Shown piece after piece: positions 25,682 to 35,060 of a DNA stretch of 64,000 nt. The stretch comes from Flavobacterium xinjiangense (GTDB lineage: Bacteria; Bacteroidota; Bacteroidia; Flavobacteriales; Flavobacteriaceae), in the NCBI RefSeq assembly GCF_900142885.1, contig NZ_FRCL01000002.1, forward strand, positions 62,001 to 126,000, in the 5' to 3' direction. The position numbers and the translations under genes were made by a program. The notes under the pieces were generated by a model. The model searched no databases, was not told where the DNA came from, and worked only from the letters and a program-made list of their open reading frames with translations. How positions within the stretch are numbered: position 1 is the stretch's first letter; every line of letters starts with the position of its first letter.

Positions 25682-26695
25682 TTAATTCAAAAGGGCATCT
25701 AATTGAACCTGTAATTCCGCAGAAGAAGGCCTTGATGCATCAGCATTTACGATTTTTCCTGTAGGATCAATCAAAATAAATCTGGGAATACTGTTTATTC
25801 CATAGTCTTTAATGAACTGAGAATTCCAGTTGTTATCTGCAAAAAGCTGTACACCGCCCAATTCTTTGTCTTTTATTAAAGTTTTCCATTTCTCTACATC
25901 TTTTTGTACATCAACGGAGATGCTTACAAACGAAATATTTTTGCCATGGTATTTTTCTTCTATTTTTTTCAAAAAAGGAATTTCGGCACGACAAGGACCA
26001 CACCAAGTTGCCCAAACATCAATATAAACATACTTCCCTTTAAAATCCTCTAATTTTGTTTTTCCTCCAGCGTAATTATCATAATTAAAAGATGGAGACA
26101 TAGTGTTTAGCAATTTGCTTTTGGCTAAATTAGATTCATAGTTCATCTTGTAATAGCTAACAACTCCTTTGTAATTTTCATCAATGCTTTTCTTCTGAAA
26201 ATCAATAAAAACAGGGTCTAACTTTGTGTTTTCTAAACGTTTTAAATCGTCTGTTTTTTTCTTGTCCAATCCTTTCAAAAAATCAACTTCAGGGGCAGCA
26301 AGTAATTTGCCCATATCGGTTTGCTCTTCAAATAAGGAATTCTTAGCTAAAAAATTATTTTCTAGAGCACCTTTTCCAGTGTATGTTATAGATTCGTCAA
26401 ACATCTTAGTGTCCATTTTTAAGGCTAAATCAAATCCGTTTTTCAAATACACTATCGTAAATTCATTGCCGTCAGATAAGCCATATCTTCCAGGAACAAC
26501 GTTCAATGTGTCTTTGAATACACCTTCACTGCTGACCTGAATTTTTTTAATCAATTTGTTTTTGCTGTCAGTAATATAAACGGCGTCTCCGTTCTTATTG
26601 GCTATTTCGCCTTGAAACGTCATATACTTGTTTTTTTGAGCCGTGCCAGTTAAAGTACTGATTAACACAAGTGCAGTAAAGAGTAATTTCTTCAT
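25682..26695 (-). CDS. TlpA-family thiol:disulfide oxidoreductase with DUF4369-like N-terminal domain
   Basis: 337 residues. Signal peptide MKKLLFTALVLISTLTGTAQ, so a periplasmic or envelope-attached protein. Residues ~25-120 resemble the DUF4369 beta domain found in Bacteroidota (MTFQGEIANKNGDAVYITDS), followed by a helical linker. Residues ~200-337 are a thioredoxin fold of the TlpA/ResA type with the redox motif W231-C232-G-P-C235 (VWATWCGPCRAEIPFL) and the cis-Pro region YGINSIPRFILIDPTGKI. Members reduce or isomerise periplasmic disulfides, for example in cytochrome c maturation. The specific partner is unknown. A -7-like box (TATATTTG, minus strand, 26731-26724) lies upstream. Confidence 0.92.
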   Translation of the reverse strand: MKKLLFTALVLISTLTGTAQKNKYMTFQGEIANKNGDAVYITDSKNKLIKKIQVSSEGVFKDTLNVVPGRYGLSDGNEFTIVYLKNGFDLALKMDTKMFDESITYTGKGALENNFLAKNSLFEEQTDMGKLLAAPEVDFLKGLDKKKTDDLKRLENTKLDPVFIDFQKKSIDENYKGVVSYYKMNYESNLAKSKLLNTMSPSFNYDNYAGGKTKLEDFKGKYVYIDVWATWCGPCRAEIPFLKKIEEKYHGKNISFVSISVDVQKDVEKWKTLIKDKELGGVQLFADNNWNSQFIKDYGINSIPRFILIDPTGKIVNADASRPSSAELQVQLDALLN

Positions 26696-26828
26696 AATTA
26701 ATTGGTTTCTAATTAAAGCCTTTCAAATATAAAGAAATTACTTATAAAAATTTTGAACATTAACATTTTTTTTCATTTTAAATTCCATCTACTTGTATAG
26801 TTTTCTGAATTAATTTGATTTTTGTGTT

Positions 26829-26836
26829 TACTTTTG
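26829..26836 (+). promoter_or_regulatory. Putative -7 box of aspS
   Basis: TACTTTTG lies 18 bp before the ATG of aspS and matches TAnnTTTG. A -33 TTG at normal spacing is not evident. Confidence 0.5.
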
Positions 26837-26854
26837 CAGTCTAAAATTTAAATC

Positions 26855-28606
26855 ATGTACAGAAGTCATAATTGTGGTGAACTAAACGCCTCACATATTA
26901 ATACAGAAGTTACGCTTGCCGGTTGGGTTCAAAAATCTCGCGATAAAGGATTTATGAATTGGGTTGATTTGCGTGACCGATATGGAATTACACAATTGAT
27001 ATTTGACGAAGGCCGTTCTGAAAAATCAGTTTTCGAATTGGCTAAAACCTTAGGGCGTGAATTTGTAATTCAGGTAAAAGGAACTGTTATTGAGCGTGAA
27101 GCCAAGAATAAAAATATGACTACGGGTGATATTGAAATTTTAGTTACTGAACTAACAATCCTCAATGCAGCTTTAACACCTCCTTTCACGATTGAAGATG
27201 AAACGGATGGTGGTGAAGATATCCGAATGAAATACCGTTACCTGGATATTCGTAGAAATCCAGTGAAGAACAACTTGTTGTTTCGTCATAAAGTAGCTAT
27301 GGAAGTTAGAAAATATCTTTCTGATTTGGATTTCTGTGAAGTGGAAACGCCATATTTAATCAAATCTACACCCGAAGGAGCCAGAGATTTTGTTGTTCCT
27401 TCTCGAATGAATGAAGGACAGTTCTATGCCTTGCCACAATCACCGCAAACTTTCAAACAATTATTGATGGTGGGGGGAATGGATAAATATTTCCAAATTG
27501 TGAAATGTTTCCGTGATGAGGATTTGCGTGCAGACAGACAACCAGAGTTTACACAAATAGATTGCGAAATGGCTTTCGTGGAACAAGAAGATATATTAAA
27601 TATTTTTGAAGGGTTGACAAGACATTTGCTAAAAGAAATAAAAGGTATTGAAGTAGAGAAATTCCCTCGAATGACCTACGAACATGCTATGAAAACATAT
27701 GGAAATGACAAACCGGATATCCGTTTCGGAATGGAATTCGGTGAGTTGAATGAAGTGGCAAAAAGCAAGGATTTCCCTGTTTTCAATGCAGCGGAATTAG
27801 TGGTGGGAATTGCTGTTCCTGGAGCTGGAAATTATACTCGTAAAGAGATTGACGGATTAATTGACTGGGTGAAGCGTCCTCAAGTAGGTGCGTCAGGAAT
27901 GGTCTATGTAAAATGTAACGATGACGGAACGTATAAATCATCAGTTGATAAATTTTATGATCAGTCTGATTTAAGCAATTGGGCAAAAACTACCGGAGCA
28001 CAATCTGGAGATATGATTTTTGTTCTTTCGGGACCGGCTGATAAAACCCGTTCTCAGTTAAGTGCGTTACGTATGGAATTGGCAACACGATTAGGTTTAA
28101 GAAAACCAACGGAATTTGCTCCGCTTTGGGTTGTTGATTTTCCTTTATTGGAATTTGATGAAGAGAGTGGGCGTTATCATGCAATGCATCATCCTTTTAC
28201 TTCTCCAAAGCCAGAGGACATGCATTTATTAGAAACTAATCCTGGGAAAGTTCGCGCCAATGCATATGATATGGTTTTGAACGGAAATGAAATTGGAGGT
28301 GGTTCAATTCGTATTCATGATAAAGCGACACAACAATTAATGTTTAAATATTTAGGTTTCACAGAAGAGGAAGCTAAAGCACAGTTCGGATTCTTAATGG
28401 ATGCATTCCAGTTTGGCGCTCCCCCTCACGGAGGATTAGCGTTTGGATTGGATCGATTGGTAGCTATTCTTGGTGGTCAGGAAACAATTCGGGATTTTAT
28501 TGCTTTCCCAAAAAACAATTCTGGAAGGGATGTTATGATTGATGCGCCATCTGTAATTGACGAATCGCAGTTAAAAGAGCTGCATATCAAATTAGATATT
28601 GTGTAG
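26855..28606 (+). CDS. aspS: Aspartyl-tRNA synthetase
   Basis: 583 residues, the normal bacterial length. It charges tRNA-Asp. N-terminal OB-fold anticodon domain ([26 protein letters not shown]), class II motifs 1-3: PTYL-like [16 protein letters not shown], motif 2 [16 protein letters not shown] at ~219-234, and motif 3 in [14 protein letters not shown] near the end. The large bacterial GAD insertion domain lies between motifs 2 and 3. [12 protein letters not shown] is also typical. Whether it charges only tRNA-Asp or also tRNA-Asn cannot be told from the window. The gene is transcribed alone. Confidence 0.97.
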   Translation: MYRSHNCGELNASHINTEVTLAGWVQKSRDKGFMNWVDLRDRYGITQLIFDEGRSEKSVFELAKTLGREFVIQVKGTVIEREAKNKNMTTGDIEILVTELTILNAALTPPFTIEDETDGGEDIRMKYRYLDIRRNPVKNNLLFRHKVAMEVRKYLSDLDFCEVETPYLIKSTPEGARDFVVPSRMNEGQFYALPQSPQTFKQLLMVGGMDKYFQIVKCFRDEDLRADRQPEFTQIDCEMAFVEQEDILNIFEGLTRHLLKEIKGIEVEKFPRMTYEHAMKTYGNDKPDIRFGMEFGELNEVAKSKDFPVFNAAELVVGIAVPGAGNYTRKEIDGLIDWVKRPQVGASGMVYVKCNDDGTYKSSVDKFYDQSDLSNWAKTTGAQSGDMIFVLSGPADKTRSQLSALRMELATRLGLRKPTEFAPLWVVDFPLLEFDEESGRYHAMHHPFTSPKPEDMHLLETNPGKVRANAYDMVLNGNEIGGGSIRIHDKATQQLMFKYLGFTEEEAKAQFGFLMDAFQFGAPPHGGLAFGLDRLVAILGGQETIRDFIAFPKNNSGRDVMIDAPSVIDESQLKELHIKLDIV

Positions 28607-28695
28607 TTTGTCGGTTAAAATTGTTAGAAAACGTTGAATATCAATATTTTTACAAAATAAAAACATAAGATAGCATTTCGTATTATATTAAATAT

Positions 28696-28703
28696 TACAT
28701 TTG
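28696..28703 (+). promoter_or_regulatory. Putative -7 box of the cold-shock gene
   Basis: TACATTTG lies 30 bp before the ATG at 28733 and matches TAnnTTTG. The leader would be ~23 nt; no long cold-shock leader is visible. Confidence 0.5.
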
Positions 28704-28732
28704 CTTCATTATAAATTATTATTACAATTACA

Positions 28733-28927
28733 ATGCGTACAGGTACAGTTAAATTTTTCAATGAGTCTAAAGGTTACGGATTCATTACAGACGAAGAAAC
28801 AGGAAAAGACATTTTTGTTCATGCATCAGGAATCAACGCGGAAGAATTGCGCGAAGGTGACAGAGTTAGCTATGAAGAAGAAGAAGGAAGAAAAGGAAAA
28901 GTTGCTGCGAAAGTAGCAGTTATCTAA
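28733..28927 (+). CDS. Cold-shock domain protein (CspA family)
   Basis: 64 residues, a single cold-shock domain. RNP1 (KGYGFI) and RNP2 (DIFVHAS) are intact, with GTVKFFNESKGYGFIT at the start. It binds single-stranded RNA/DNA and acts as an RNA chaperone; whether it is cold-induced cannot be read from sequence. The region after the domain is acidic then basic (EEEEGRKGKVAAKV). A strong hairpin terminator follows directly. An overlapping ORF in another frame (28701-28916) is a shadow. Confidence 0.96.
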   Translation: MRTGTVKFFNESKGYGFITDEETGKDIFVHASGINAEELREGDRVSYEEEEGRKGKVAAKVAVI

Positions 28928-28960
28928 GCAAAAAAATTTATTTTTTTGTTAAGAATGTTT

Positions 28961-28995
28961 AAAAACGTTTCGATTTATTTCGAAACGTTTTTTTT
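28961..28995 (+). terminator. Terminator of the cold-shock gene
   Basis: AAAAACGTTTCGA (28961-28973) pairs perfectly with TCGAAACGTTTTT (28980-28992), and the T-run continues to 28995. Confidence 0.92.
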
Positions 28996-29106
28996 GTTTG
29001 TATGGAAAAGACTTGTTGAAAAAATTGAAAAGACTTGCTCTTATTTGGAATCAATAAAAATTAGTTGGTTATAGTATTTTCGTTTAAACTAAAAATTGTT
29101 TTAAAC

Positions 29107-29137
29107 TTGTGTTTTAAATACTTGAAACCTATCTTTG
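29107..29137 (+). promoter_or_regulatory. Promoter of the nuo operon
   Basis: TTG at 29107-29109, 20 bp spacer, TATCTTTG at 29130-29137: a full match to the Bacteroidota consensus, 31 bp before the nuoA ATG. Confidence 0.8.
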
Positions 29138-29168
29138 TGGCTTATTCTCATTCATAAATACACGTTAT

Positions 29169-29534
29169 ATGCAATCCGATCAATTAAATTATATCCCAAT
29201 TTTAATGCAGTTCATTTTAGCTGTAGGATTTGTTGTTGGTACCATATTGATTTCTGGAAAATTAGGTCCTAAAAGATCGTCTGAAATCAAAGATAAAAAC
29301 TTCGAATGCGGTATCGAATCTGTAGGTAACGCAAGAATTCCCTTTTCAGTAAAATATTTTCTAGTTGCCATATTGTTTGTTTTGTTTGATGTTGAGGTGA
29401 TTTTTCTTTACCCATGGGCAATCAATTTCAAGGAATTGGGAATGGAAGGAATGGTTAAAATGGTAATTTTTATGCTTTTGCTTTTGGTAGGTTTTTTCTA
29501 CATTATCAAAAAGAAAGCTTTAGAGTGGGAATAA
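29169..29534 (+). CDS. nuoA: NADH-quinone oxidoreductase subunit A
   Basis: 121 residues, three transmembrane helices (~10-32, ~65-85, ~93-113). Membrane-arm subunit of complex I near the quinone site. The conserved loop FECGIESVGNARIPFSVKYFLVAILFVLFDVEVIFLYPWA contains the acidic FDVEVIFLYPW signature. First gene of a nuoA-N operon in standard order, directly behind a consensus promoter. Confidence 0.97.
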   Translation: MQSDQLNYIPILMQFILAVGFVVGTILISGKLGPKRSSEIKDKNFECGIESVGNARIPFSVKYFLVAILFVLFDVEVIFLYPWAINFKELGMEGMVKMVIFMLLLLVGFFYIIKKKALEWE

Positions 29535-29660
29535 AAATTAATTACGAATTAGAAATTACGAATTGTAAAAATTTCAGTTTCTAAAGTATTTAAAAGAATG
29601 TTTTTAAATTTTAAATTATGAACTTAGAGTTCATAATTCATAATTCATAATTTTACAAAG
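29535..29660 (+). repeat. AT-rich low-complexity spacer between nuoA and nuoB
   Basis: The gap is filled by reiterated AATTACGAATT- and TTCATAATTCATAATT-like words (for example near 29537-29566 and 29630-29654). Similar filler lies between other co-directional genes (32007-32090, 47662-47748, 57965-58008). No gene, terminator or promoter is visible. Confidence 0.4.
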
Positions 29661-30209
29661 ATGAGTGATTCAAATATAAAAATGGTTGAGCCGCCAGAAG
29701 GGGTTGTTGGGGAAGGTTTCTTCGCTACAAAACTGAATGATGTTGTGGGAATGGCTCGCGCTAATTCACTATGGCCATTGCCTTTTGCAACATCTTGTTG
29801 TGGAATAGAGTTTATGGCAACAATGGCTTCGCATTACGATTTGGCACGTTTTGGTTCTGAGCGTGTGAGTTTTTCTCCGCGTCAAGCTGATATGTTAATG
29901 GTAATGGGAACGATTTCAAAAAAAATGGCGCCAATTTTACGTCAAGTTTATGAGCAAATGTCTGAACCTCGTTGGGTTATTGCTGTTGGAGCTTGTGCTT
30001 GTTCAGGTGGGATTTTTGACACGTATTCCGTTTTGCAAGGGATTGATAAAGTAATTCCGGTAGATGTTTATGTTCCGGGTTGTCCTCCAAGACCAGAACA
30101 AATAGTTGATGGTGTAATGAAACTGCAAGAACTAGTAAGAAATGAATCTGTAAGAAGAAGAAGTTCTCCTGAATACCAAGAATTATTAGCTTCTTATAAT
30201 ATCAAATAA
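29661..30209 (+). CDS. nuoB: NADH-quinone oxidoreductase subunit B
   Basis: 182 residues. Peripheral-arm subunit holding cluster N2, the last Fe-S cluster before quinone. The ligands are in place: the tandem Cys pair in ATSCCGIEFMA, Cys in VGACACSGGIFD, and Cys in YVPGCPPRPEQIVDG. The N-terminal PLPFATSCCG and the ARFGSERVSFSPRQADMLMV region are typical. Three bases separate it from nuoC. Confidence 0.98.
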   Translation: MSDSNIKMVEPPEGVVGEGFFATKLNDVVGMARANSLWPLPFATSCCGIEFMATMASHYDLARFGSERVSFSPRQADMLMVMGTISKKMAPILRQVYEQMSEPRWVIAVGACACSGGIFDTYSVLQGIDKVIPVDVYVPGCPPRPEQIVDGVMKLQELVRNESVRRRSSPEYQELLASYNIK

Positions 30210-30212
30210 ATA

Positions 30213-30734
30213 ATGGCTTTAGAAACGATACAAATTCAAGATAAACTAACGGAAACATTTGGAGAGAATGTTTCTCATTACAATCAAGAAAAAGACATAT
30301 TTTCATTTGAGGTAGCAGCAGATCAAATCACTGCGGTAATCCTTTTTTTGAAAAATGATCCAGAATTACGTTTTCATTTTTTAACCGATTTATGTGGAGT
30401 TCACTATCCTGATAATGAAGTAAACAGGCAATTTGCGGTTGTTTACCATTTGCATAATTGGTATGAGAACAAGCGTATAAGAATCAAGGCGTTTATTGAT
30501 GGTGAAAACCCTAAAATTAGAACAATCTCTAATATTTTCTTAAGTTCAAACTGGATGGAAAGAGAAACATTTGATTTCTACGGTATAGATTTTATTGGAC
30601 ATCCACAATTGAAACGTATTTTGAATATGGATGAAATGATTTCATTTCCAATGCGAAAGGAATTTCCAATGGAAGATAGCGGAAGAACGGACAAAGATGA
30701 CCGTTTCTTTGGAAGAACGACAGACAATTATTAA
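30213..30734 (+). CDS. nuoC: NADH-quinone oxidoreductase subunit C
   Basis: 173 residues, a stand-alone 30-kDa-type subunit not fused to NuoD. The family signature is near the end: NWMERETFDFYGIDFIGHPQLKRILN. The last ~30 residues (FPMRKEFPMEDSGR) match the usual contact to NuoD. It is part of the hydrophilic arm. Confidence 0.96.
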   Translation: MALETIQIQDKLTETFGENVSHYNQEKDIFSFEVAADQITAVILFLKNDPELRFHFLTDLCGVHYPDNEVNRQFAVVYHLHNWYENKRIRIKAFIDGENPKIRTISNIFLSSNWMERETFDFYGIDFIGHPQLKRILNMDEMISFPMRKEFPMEDSGRTDKDDRFFGRTTDNY

Positions 30735-30767
30735 AAAAAAACTATTATAATTTTTCACATTAAATAA

Positions 30768-32006
30768 ATGTCAGAACTATTATTACCACCAGAGCATAGA
30801 TATGCTAAAAGAATAAAAGAGCAACTAAACGAAGATGGAAGCGAGCTTTCAATTCTTAATTTAGGGCCTACGCATCCAGCTACACACGGTATTTTTCAAA
30901 ATATTTTGTTGATGGATGGAGAAAGAATTCTGGAAGCGGAACCAACTATTGGTTACATTCACAGAGCTTTCGAAAAAATCGCTGAAAATCGTCCTTTTTA
31001 TCAAATCACTCCTCTTACTGATAGAATGAACTATTGTTCATCTCCTATAAATAATATGGGTTGGTGGATGACATTAGAAAAATTGTTGGATATTGAAGTT
31101 CCTAAAAGAGCACAGTATTTAAGAGTTATCGTTATGGAATTGGCGAGAATCACGGATCACATTATCTGTAATTCAATCCTTGGTGTGGATACTGGAGCCT
31201 ATACTGGATTTTTATATGTGTTCCAATTTAGAGAAAAAGTTTACGAAATCTACGAAGAAATTTGTGGTGCTCGTTTGACTACTAATATGGGAAGAATTGG
31301 TGGTTTCGAAAGAGATTGGTCACCGGAAGCTTTTAGAAAATTAGATGTGTTTTTAGCAGATTTTCCAGCTGCCTGGAAAGAATTTGAAAACTTATTCGAA
31401 AGAAATAGAATTTTTATTGACAGAACGGTAAATGTAGGAGCGATAACAGCTGAACAAGCTATGGCTTATGGGTTTACAGGTCCAAATTTACGTGCTGCAG
31501 GAGTTGATTATGATGTTCGTGTAGCGCAACCGTATTCTTCTTACGAGGATTTTGATTTTATTATTCCTGTTGGAAAATCTGGAGATACTTACGATCGTTT
31601 TTGTGTTCGTAACGCAGAAGTTTGGGAGAGTTTGAGTATTATTCGTCAAGCATTAGAAAAAATGCCGGAAGGGAATGACTTTCATGCTGATGTACCTGAT
31701 TATTATCTTCCACCAAAAGAAGATGTTTACACGAGTATGGAATCGTTGATTTACCATTTCAAAATTGTGATGGGAGAAGTTCCTGTTCCAGTTGCCGAAA
31801 TATATCATCCTGTTGAAGGTGGAAATGGAGAACTAGGCTTTTACTTGGTTACTGACGGAAGTCGAACTCCATATAGATTACATTTCCGCAGACCTTGTTT
31901 TATTTACTATCAAGCGTATCCAGAAATGATTAAAGGTTCATTACTATCGGATGCAATTGTTATTTTGTCAAGTTTAAATGTTATTGCCGGAGAATTAGAC
32001 GCTTAA
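30768..32006 (+). CDS. nuoD: NADH-quinone oxidoreductase subunit D
   Basis: 412 residues. The 49-kDa homolog that forms the quinone pocket with NuoB. Signatures: NLGPTHPATHGIFQNILLMDGE, IGYIHRAFEKIAENRPFYQ, MNYCSSPINNMGWWMTLE, and the C-terminal HFRRPCFIYYQ with DAIVILSSLNVIAGELDA. In the N-terminal motif His-Pro-Ala-Thr-His is intact. A normal, complete subunit in the operon. Confidence 0.98.
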   Translation: MSELLLPPEHRYAKRIKEQLNEDGSELSILNLGPTHPATHGIFQNILLMDGERILEAEPTIGYIHRAFEKIAENRPFYQITPLTDRMNYCSSPINNMGWWMTLEKLLDIEVPKRAQYLRVIVMELARITDHIICNSILGVDTGAYTGFLYVFQFREKVYEIYEEICGARLTTNMGRIGGFERDWSPEAFRKLDVFLADFPAAWKEFENLFERNRIFIDRTVNVGAITAEQAMAYGFTGPNLRAAGVDYDVRVAQPYSSYEDFDFIIPVGKSGDTYDRFCVRNAEVWESLSIIRQALEKMPEGNDFHADVPDYYLPPKEDVYTSMESLIYHFKIVMGEVPVPVAEIYHPVEGGNGELGFYLVTDGSRTPYRLHFRRPCFIYYQAYPEMIKGSLLSDAIVILSSLNVIAGELDA

Positions 32007-32092
32007 TAAAATTATAAATGATGAATTGTAAATTAGGAATGGAAGTCAAAAAACATTTAAAATTTAGGATTCAAAATTTGAAATAATAAAAA

Positions 32093-32623
32093 ATGGAACG
32101 TACGTATCACAAACAAGAAATAAATATGACTGAAGCATTGATGACTCGCATCAATGAACTAATCAGTCATTATCCTGAAGACAAAAGAAAATCGGCTTTA
32201 TTGCCTGTTTTACATGAAGTTCAAGATGCTCACGAGAATTGGTTGAGTATTGAATTAATGAATAAAGTAGCCGAAATCCTTTTGATTAAGCCAATTGAAG
32301 TTTATGAAGTAGTTTCGTTTTATACGATGTACAACCAAAGACCAGTTGGAAAATACATGTTTGAATTTTGTCAAACTTCTCCTTGTTGTTTGAATGGAGT
32401 AGAGGATTTAATGGATTATACTTGTGAAAAACTAGGTGTAAAAGTAGGTGAGCCTACTCCAGACGGTCTGTTTGAAGTTAGAGGAGTTGAATGTTTAGGT
32501 GCTTGTGGTTACGCTCCAATGATGCAATTAGGCGATTTTTACAAAGAACATTTGACGGCAGCAAAAATCGACCAGTTAATTGATGATTGCAAAAACGATA
32601 CAATAATATTACACGATAAATAA
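32093..32623 (+). CDS. nuoE: NADH-quinone oxidoreductase subunit E
   Basis: 176 residues, the 24-kDa subunit of the NADH dehydrogenase module. The [2Fe-2S] (N1a) ligands lie in CQTSPCCLNG and CLGACGYAP. The helical N-terminal part (YPEDKRKSALLPVLHEVQDAHENWLS) is typical. It is preceded by an AT-rich 86-bp spacer after nuoD and followed after one base by nuoF. Confidence 0.97.
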   Translation: MERTYHKQEINMTEALMTRINELISHYPEDKRKSALLPVLHEVQDAHENWLSIELMNKVAEILLIKPIEVYEVVSFYTMYNQRPVGKYMFEFCQTSPCCLNGVEDLMDYTCEKLGVKVGEPTPDGLFEVRGVECLGACGYAPMMQLGDFYKEHLTAAKIDQLIDDCKNDTIILHDK

Positions 32624-32624
32624 T

Positions 32625-33992
32625 ATGTCACAAAAAATATTATTAGACAAAATAAATATTCCAGGAATTAAAACGTACGAAGTATACCGTCAAAACGGTG
32701 GTTATGCTTCAGTAGAAAAAGCCTTAAAAACATTAACACCGGACGAAGTGGTCGAAGAAGTAAAAACTTCGGGATTGCGTGGTCGTGGTGGAGCAGGTTT
32801 CCCAGCAGGAATGAAATGGAGTTTTATTGATAAAAAATCAGGAAAACCAAGACATTTAGTTTGTAATGCGGATGAATCTGAGCCGGGAACTTTCAAAGAC
32901 CGTTATTTGATGGAATTTATTCCTCATTTATTGATCGAAGGAATGATTACTTCCAGTTATGCTTTGGGTGCAAACCTATCCTACATCTACATTCGTGGAG
33001 AATATATGTGGGTGTATAAAATATTAGAGAGAGCCATTAACGAAGCAAAAGCTGCTGGATTTTTGGGTAAAAATATATTAGGTTCAGGGTATGATTTAGA
33101 ACTTTATGTTCATTGTGGTGCCGGAGCTTACATTTGTGGTGAAGAAACTGCATTGATTGAATCATTGGAAGGAAAAAGAGGAAATCCTCGTATCAAACCA
33201 CCCTTTCCTGCTATTTCAGGACTTTGGGCAAATCCAACGGTTGTAAATAACGTAGAAACAATTGCCGCTGTGCCTTGGATTATTAATAATACAGGGGCGG
33301 AATATGCTAAAATTGGTATTGGTCGTTCTACAGGAACCAAATTAATTTCGGCTTCTGGGCATATTAAAAACCCGGGCGTTTACGAAATTGAATTGGGTTT
33401 AAGTGTTTACGAATTCATGAATTCTGATGAATACTTAGGCGGAATGAGTTCTGACAGACCTTTGAAAGCTTTTGTACCGGGAGGAAGTTCTGTTCCTGTT
33501 TTACCTGCACATTTAATTTATAAAACGGCAAACGGTGAAGATCGTTTGATGTCATACGAATCGTTAAGTGACGGTGGATTTGCAACTGGTTCTATGTTAG
33601 GATCAGGTGGATTTATCGTTTATAATGATACGTCTTGTATCGTTCGTAATACTTGGAATTTCTCTCGTTTTTACCACCATGAAAGCTGTGGACAGTGTTC
33701 ACCTTGTCGTGAAGGTACGGGATGGATGGAAAAAGTATTACACCGAATAGAAAATGGTCACGGTCGTGAAGAAGATATTGATTTGTTGTTGAGCATTCAA
33801 AGTAAAATTGAAGGAAACACAATTTGTCCATTAGGTGATGCGGCAGCTTGGCCAGTGGCAGCAGCAATTCGTCACTTTAGAGATGAATTTGAATACCATA
33901 TTCGTTTCCCGGAAAAAATAAAAAATAGAGATCATTTTGTTGCTGAGCCTTTTGAAAAGGTAAAGCATTTAGTTTCTAAAGTAATCGTATAA
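32625..33992 (+). CDS. nuoF: NADH-quinone oxidoreductase subunit F (NADH- and FMN-binding)
   Basis: 455 residues. It binds NADH and FMN and cluster N3, and is the electron entry point of complex I. NADH/FMN motifs: GLRGRGGAGFPAGMKWSF, CNADESEPGTFKDR and GAGAYICGEETALIESLEG. Cluster N3 ligands: ESCGQCSPCREGTGWM and a later Cys in GNTICPLGDAAAWP. Encoding this subunit means this complex I uses NADH, unlike the NuoEFG-less enzymes found in some Bacteroidota. Confidence 0.98.
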   Translation: MSQKILLDKINIPGIKTYEVYRQNGGYASVEKALKTLTPDEVVEEVKTSGLRGRGGAGFPAGMKWSFIDKKSGKPRHLVCNADESEPGTFKDRYLMEFIPHLLIEGMITSSYALGANLSYIYIRGEYMWVYKILERAINEAKAAGFLGKNILGSGYDLELYVHCGAGAYICGEETALIESLEGKRGNPRIKPPFPAISGLWANPTVVNNVETIAAVPWIINNTGAEYAKIGIGRSTGTKLISASGHIKNPGVYEIELGLSVYEFMNSDEYLGGMSSDRPLKAFVPGGSSVPVLPAHLIYKTANGEDRLMSYESLSDGGFATGSMLGSGGFIVYNDTSCIVRNTWNFSRFYHHESCGQCSPCREGTGWMEKVLHRIENGHGREEDIDLLLSIQSKIEGNTICPLGDAAAWPVAAAIRHFRDEFEYHIRFPEKIKNRDHFVAEPFEKVKHLVSKVIV

Positions 33993-34010
33993 AGTCAAGA
34001 ATTTCAGAAA

Positions 34011-35060
34011 ATGAAAGTAACAATAGACGGACAGTCAATAGAAGTAGAACCAGGAACAACAATCCTACAAGCAGCACGTATGATAGGTGGAGAAGTAGTT
34101 CCCCCTGCGATGTGCTATTATTCTAAACTAAAAGGAAGTGGTGGAAAATGCCGTTGTTGTTTAGTGGAAGTTGCAAAAGGAAGTGAAGCTGACCCAAGAC
34201 CAATGCCAAAATTAATGGCGTCTTGTGTAACTGGTTGTATGGACGGAATGGAAGTGAACAGTAAATCTTCTGAGAGAGTAACCGAAGCCAGAAAATCAGT
34301 AACGGAGTTTTTATTGATTAATCACCCACTAGATTGTCCTGTTTGTGACCAAGCTGGTGAATGTGATTTACAAAATTTAAGCTTTGAACACGGGAAATCA
34401 CAAACTCGTTTCATAGAAGAAAAAAGGACATTTGAGCCTGAAAATATTGGGGATAATATTCAATTACACATGAATCGTTGCATACTTTGCTACCGTTGCG
34501 TTATGGTCGCGGATCAATTGACTGACGATCGTGTTCACGGAGTAATGGACAGAGGAGATCATTCTAATATTTCTACTTGTATTTCTAAAGCTATCGATAA
34601 TGAGTTCTCTGGAAATATGATTGATGTATGTCCGGTTGGAGCTTTAACAGACAAAACGTTTAGATTTAAATCTAGAGTTTGGTTCAGCAAGCCTTATAAT
34701 GCACACAGAAATTGCCCTACTTGTTCTGGAAAAACTACAGTTTGGATGTTTGGTGACGAAATCCAACGTGTTACCGGAAGAAAAGATGAGTACCATGAAG
34801 TAGATGAATTTATTTGTAATGGATGTCGTTTTGATCACAAAGAAATTTCAGATTGGACAATTGAAGGACCGAGAGCATTCGAAAAAGATTCTGTTATCAA
34901 TCAAAATAAATACAACAGAAAATTAGAAAAAGTTGAAATCGCTACCGAAGAGCATATTCTTTTAGGTAGAGAGGAAGACCGTAAGAAAATAAGCATGGCC
35001 GAAATTCCATTGACCGAAGAAGATATTATAAATCAAAAAAGTTTGGGCAATAATGGATAG
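34011..35060 (+). CDS. nuoG: NADH-quinone oxidoreductase subunit G, short form lacking the molybdopterin-type domain
   Basis: 349 residues against the 700-900 of typical NuoG. Present are the N-terminal [2Fe-2S] domain (CYYSKLKGSGGKCRCCLVEV, ASCVTGC), the His-Cys cluster domain (HPLDCPVCDQAGECDLQ), and the two-cluster ferredoxin part (HMNRCILCYRCVMVADQ, MIDVCPVGALTDK). A further Cys set (NCPTCSGK, FICNGCRFD) begins the Fe4S4 part of the molybdopterin-like region, which then ends. No frameshift is apparent: the stop overlaps nuoH by 8 bp and the operon continues. I recall short NuoG forms in flavobacteria, so this is likely natural. Confidence 0.93.
   Translation: MKVTIDGQSIEVEPGTTILQAARMIGGEVVPPAMCYYSKLKGSGGKCRCCLVEVAKGSEADPRPMPKLMASCVTGCMDGMEVNSKSSERVTEARKSVTEFLLINHPLDCPVCDQAGECDLQNLSFEHGKSQTRFIEEKRTFEPENIGDNIQLHMNRCILCYRCVMVADQLTDDRVHGVMDRGDHSNISTCISKAIDNEFSGNMIDVCPVGALTDKTFRFKSRVWFSKPYNAHRNCPTCSGKTTVWMFGDEIQRVTGRKDEYHEVDEFICNGCRFDHKEISDWTIEGPRAFEKDSVINQNKYNRKLEKVEIATEEHILLGREEDRKKISMAEIPLTEEDIINQKSLGNNG

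Noticed and set aside
28701-28916. 71-codon ORF overlapping the cold-shock gene
   Set aside because: Shadow frame; the cold-shock domain is complete in the other frame.
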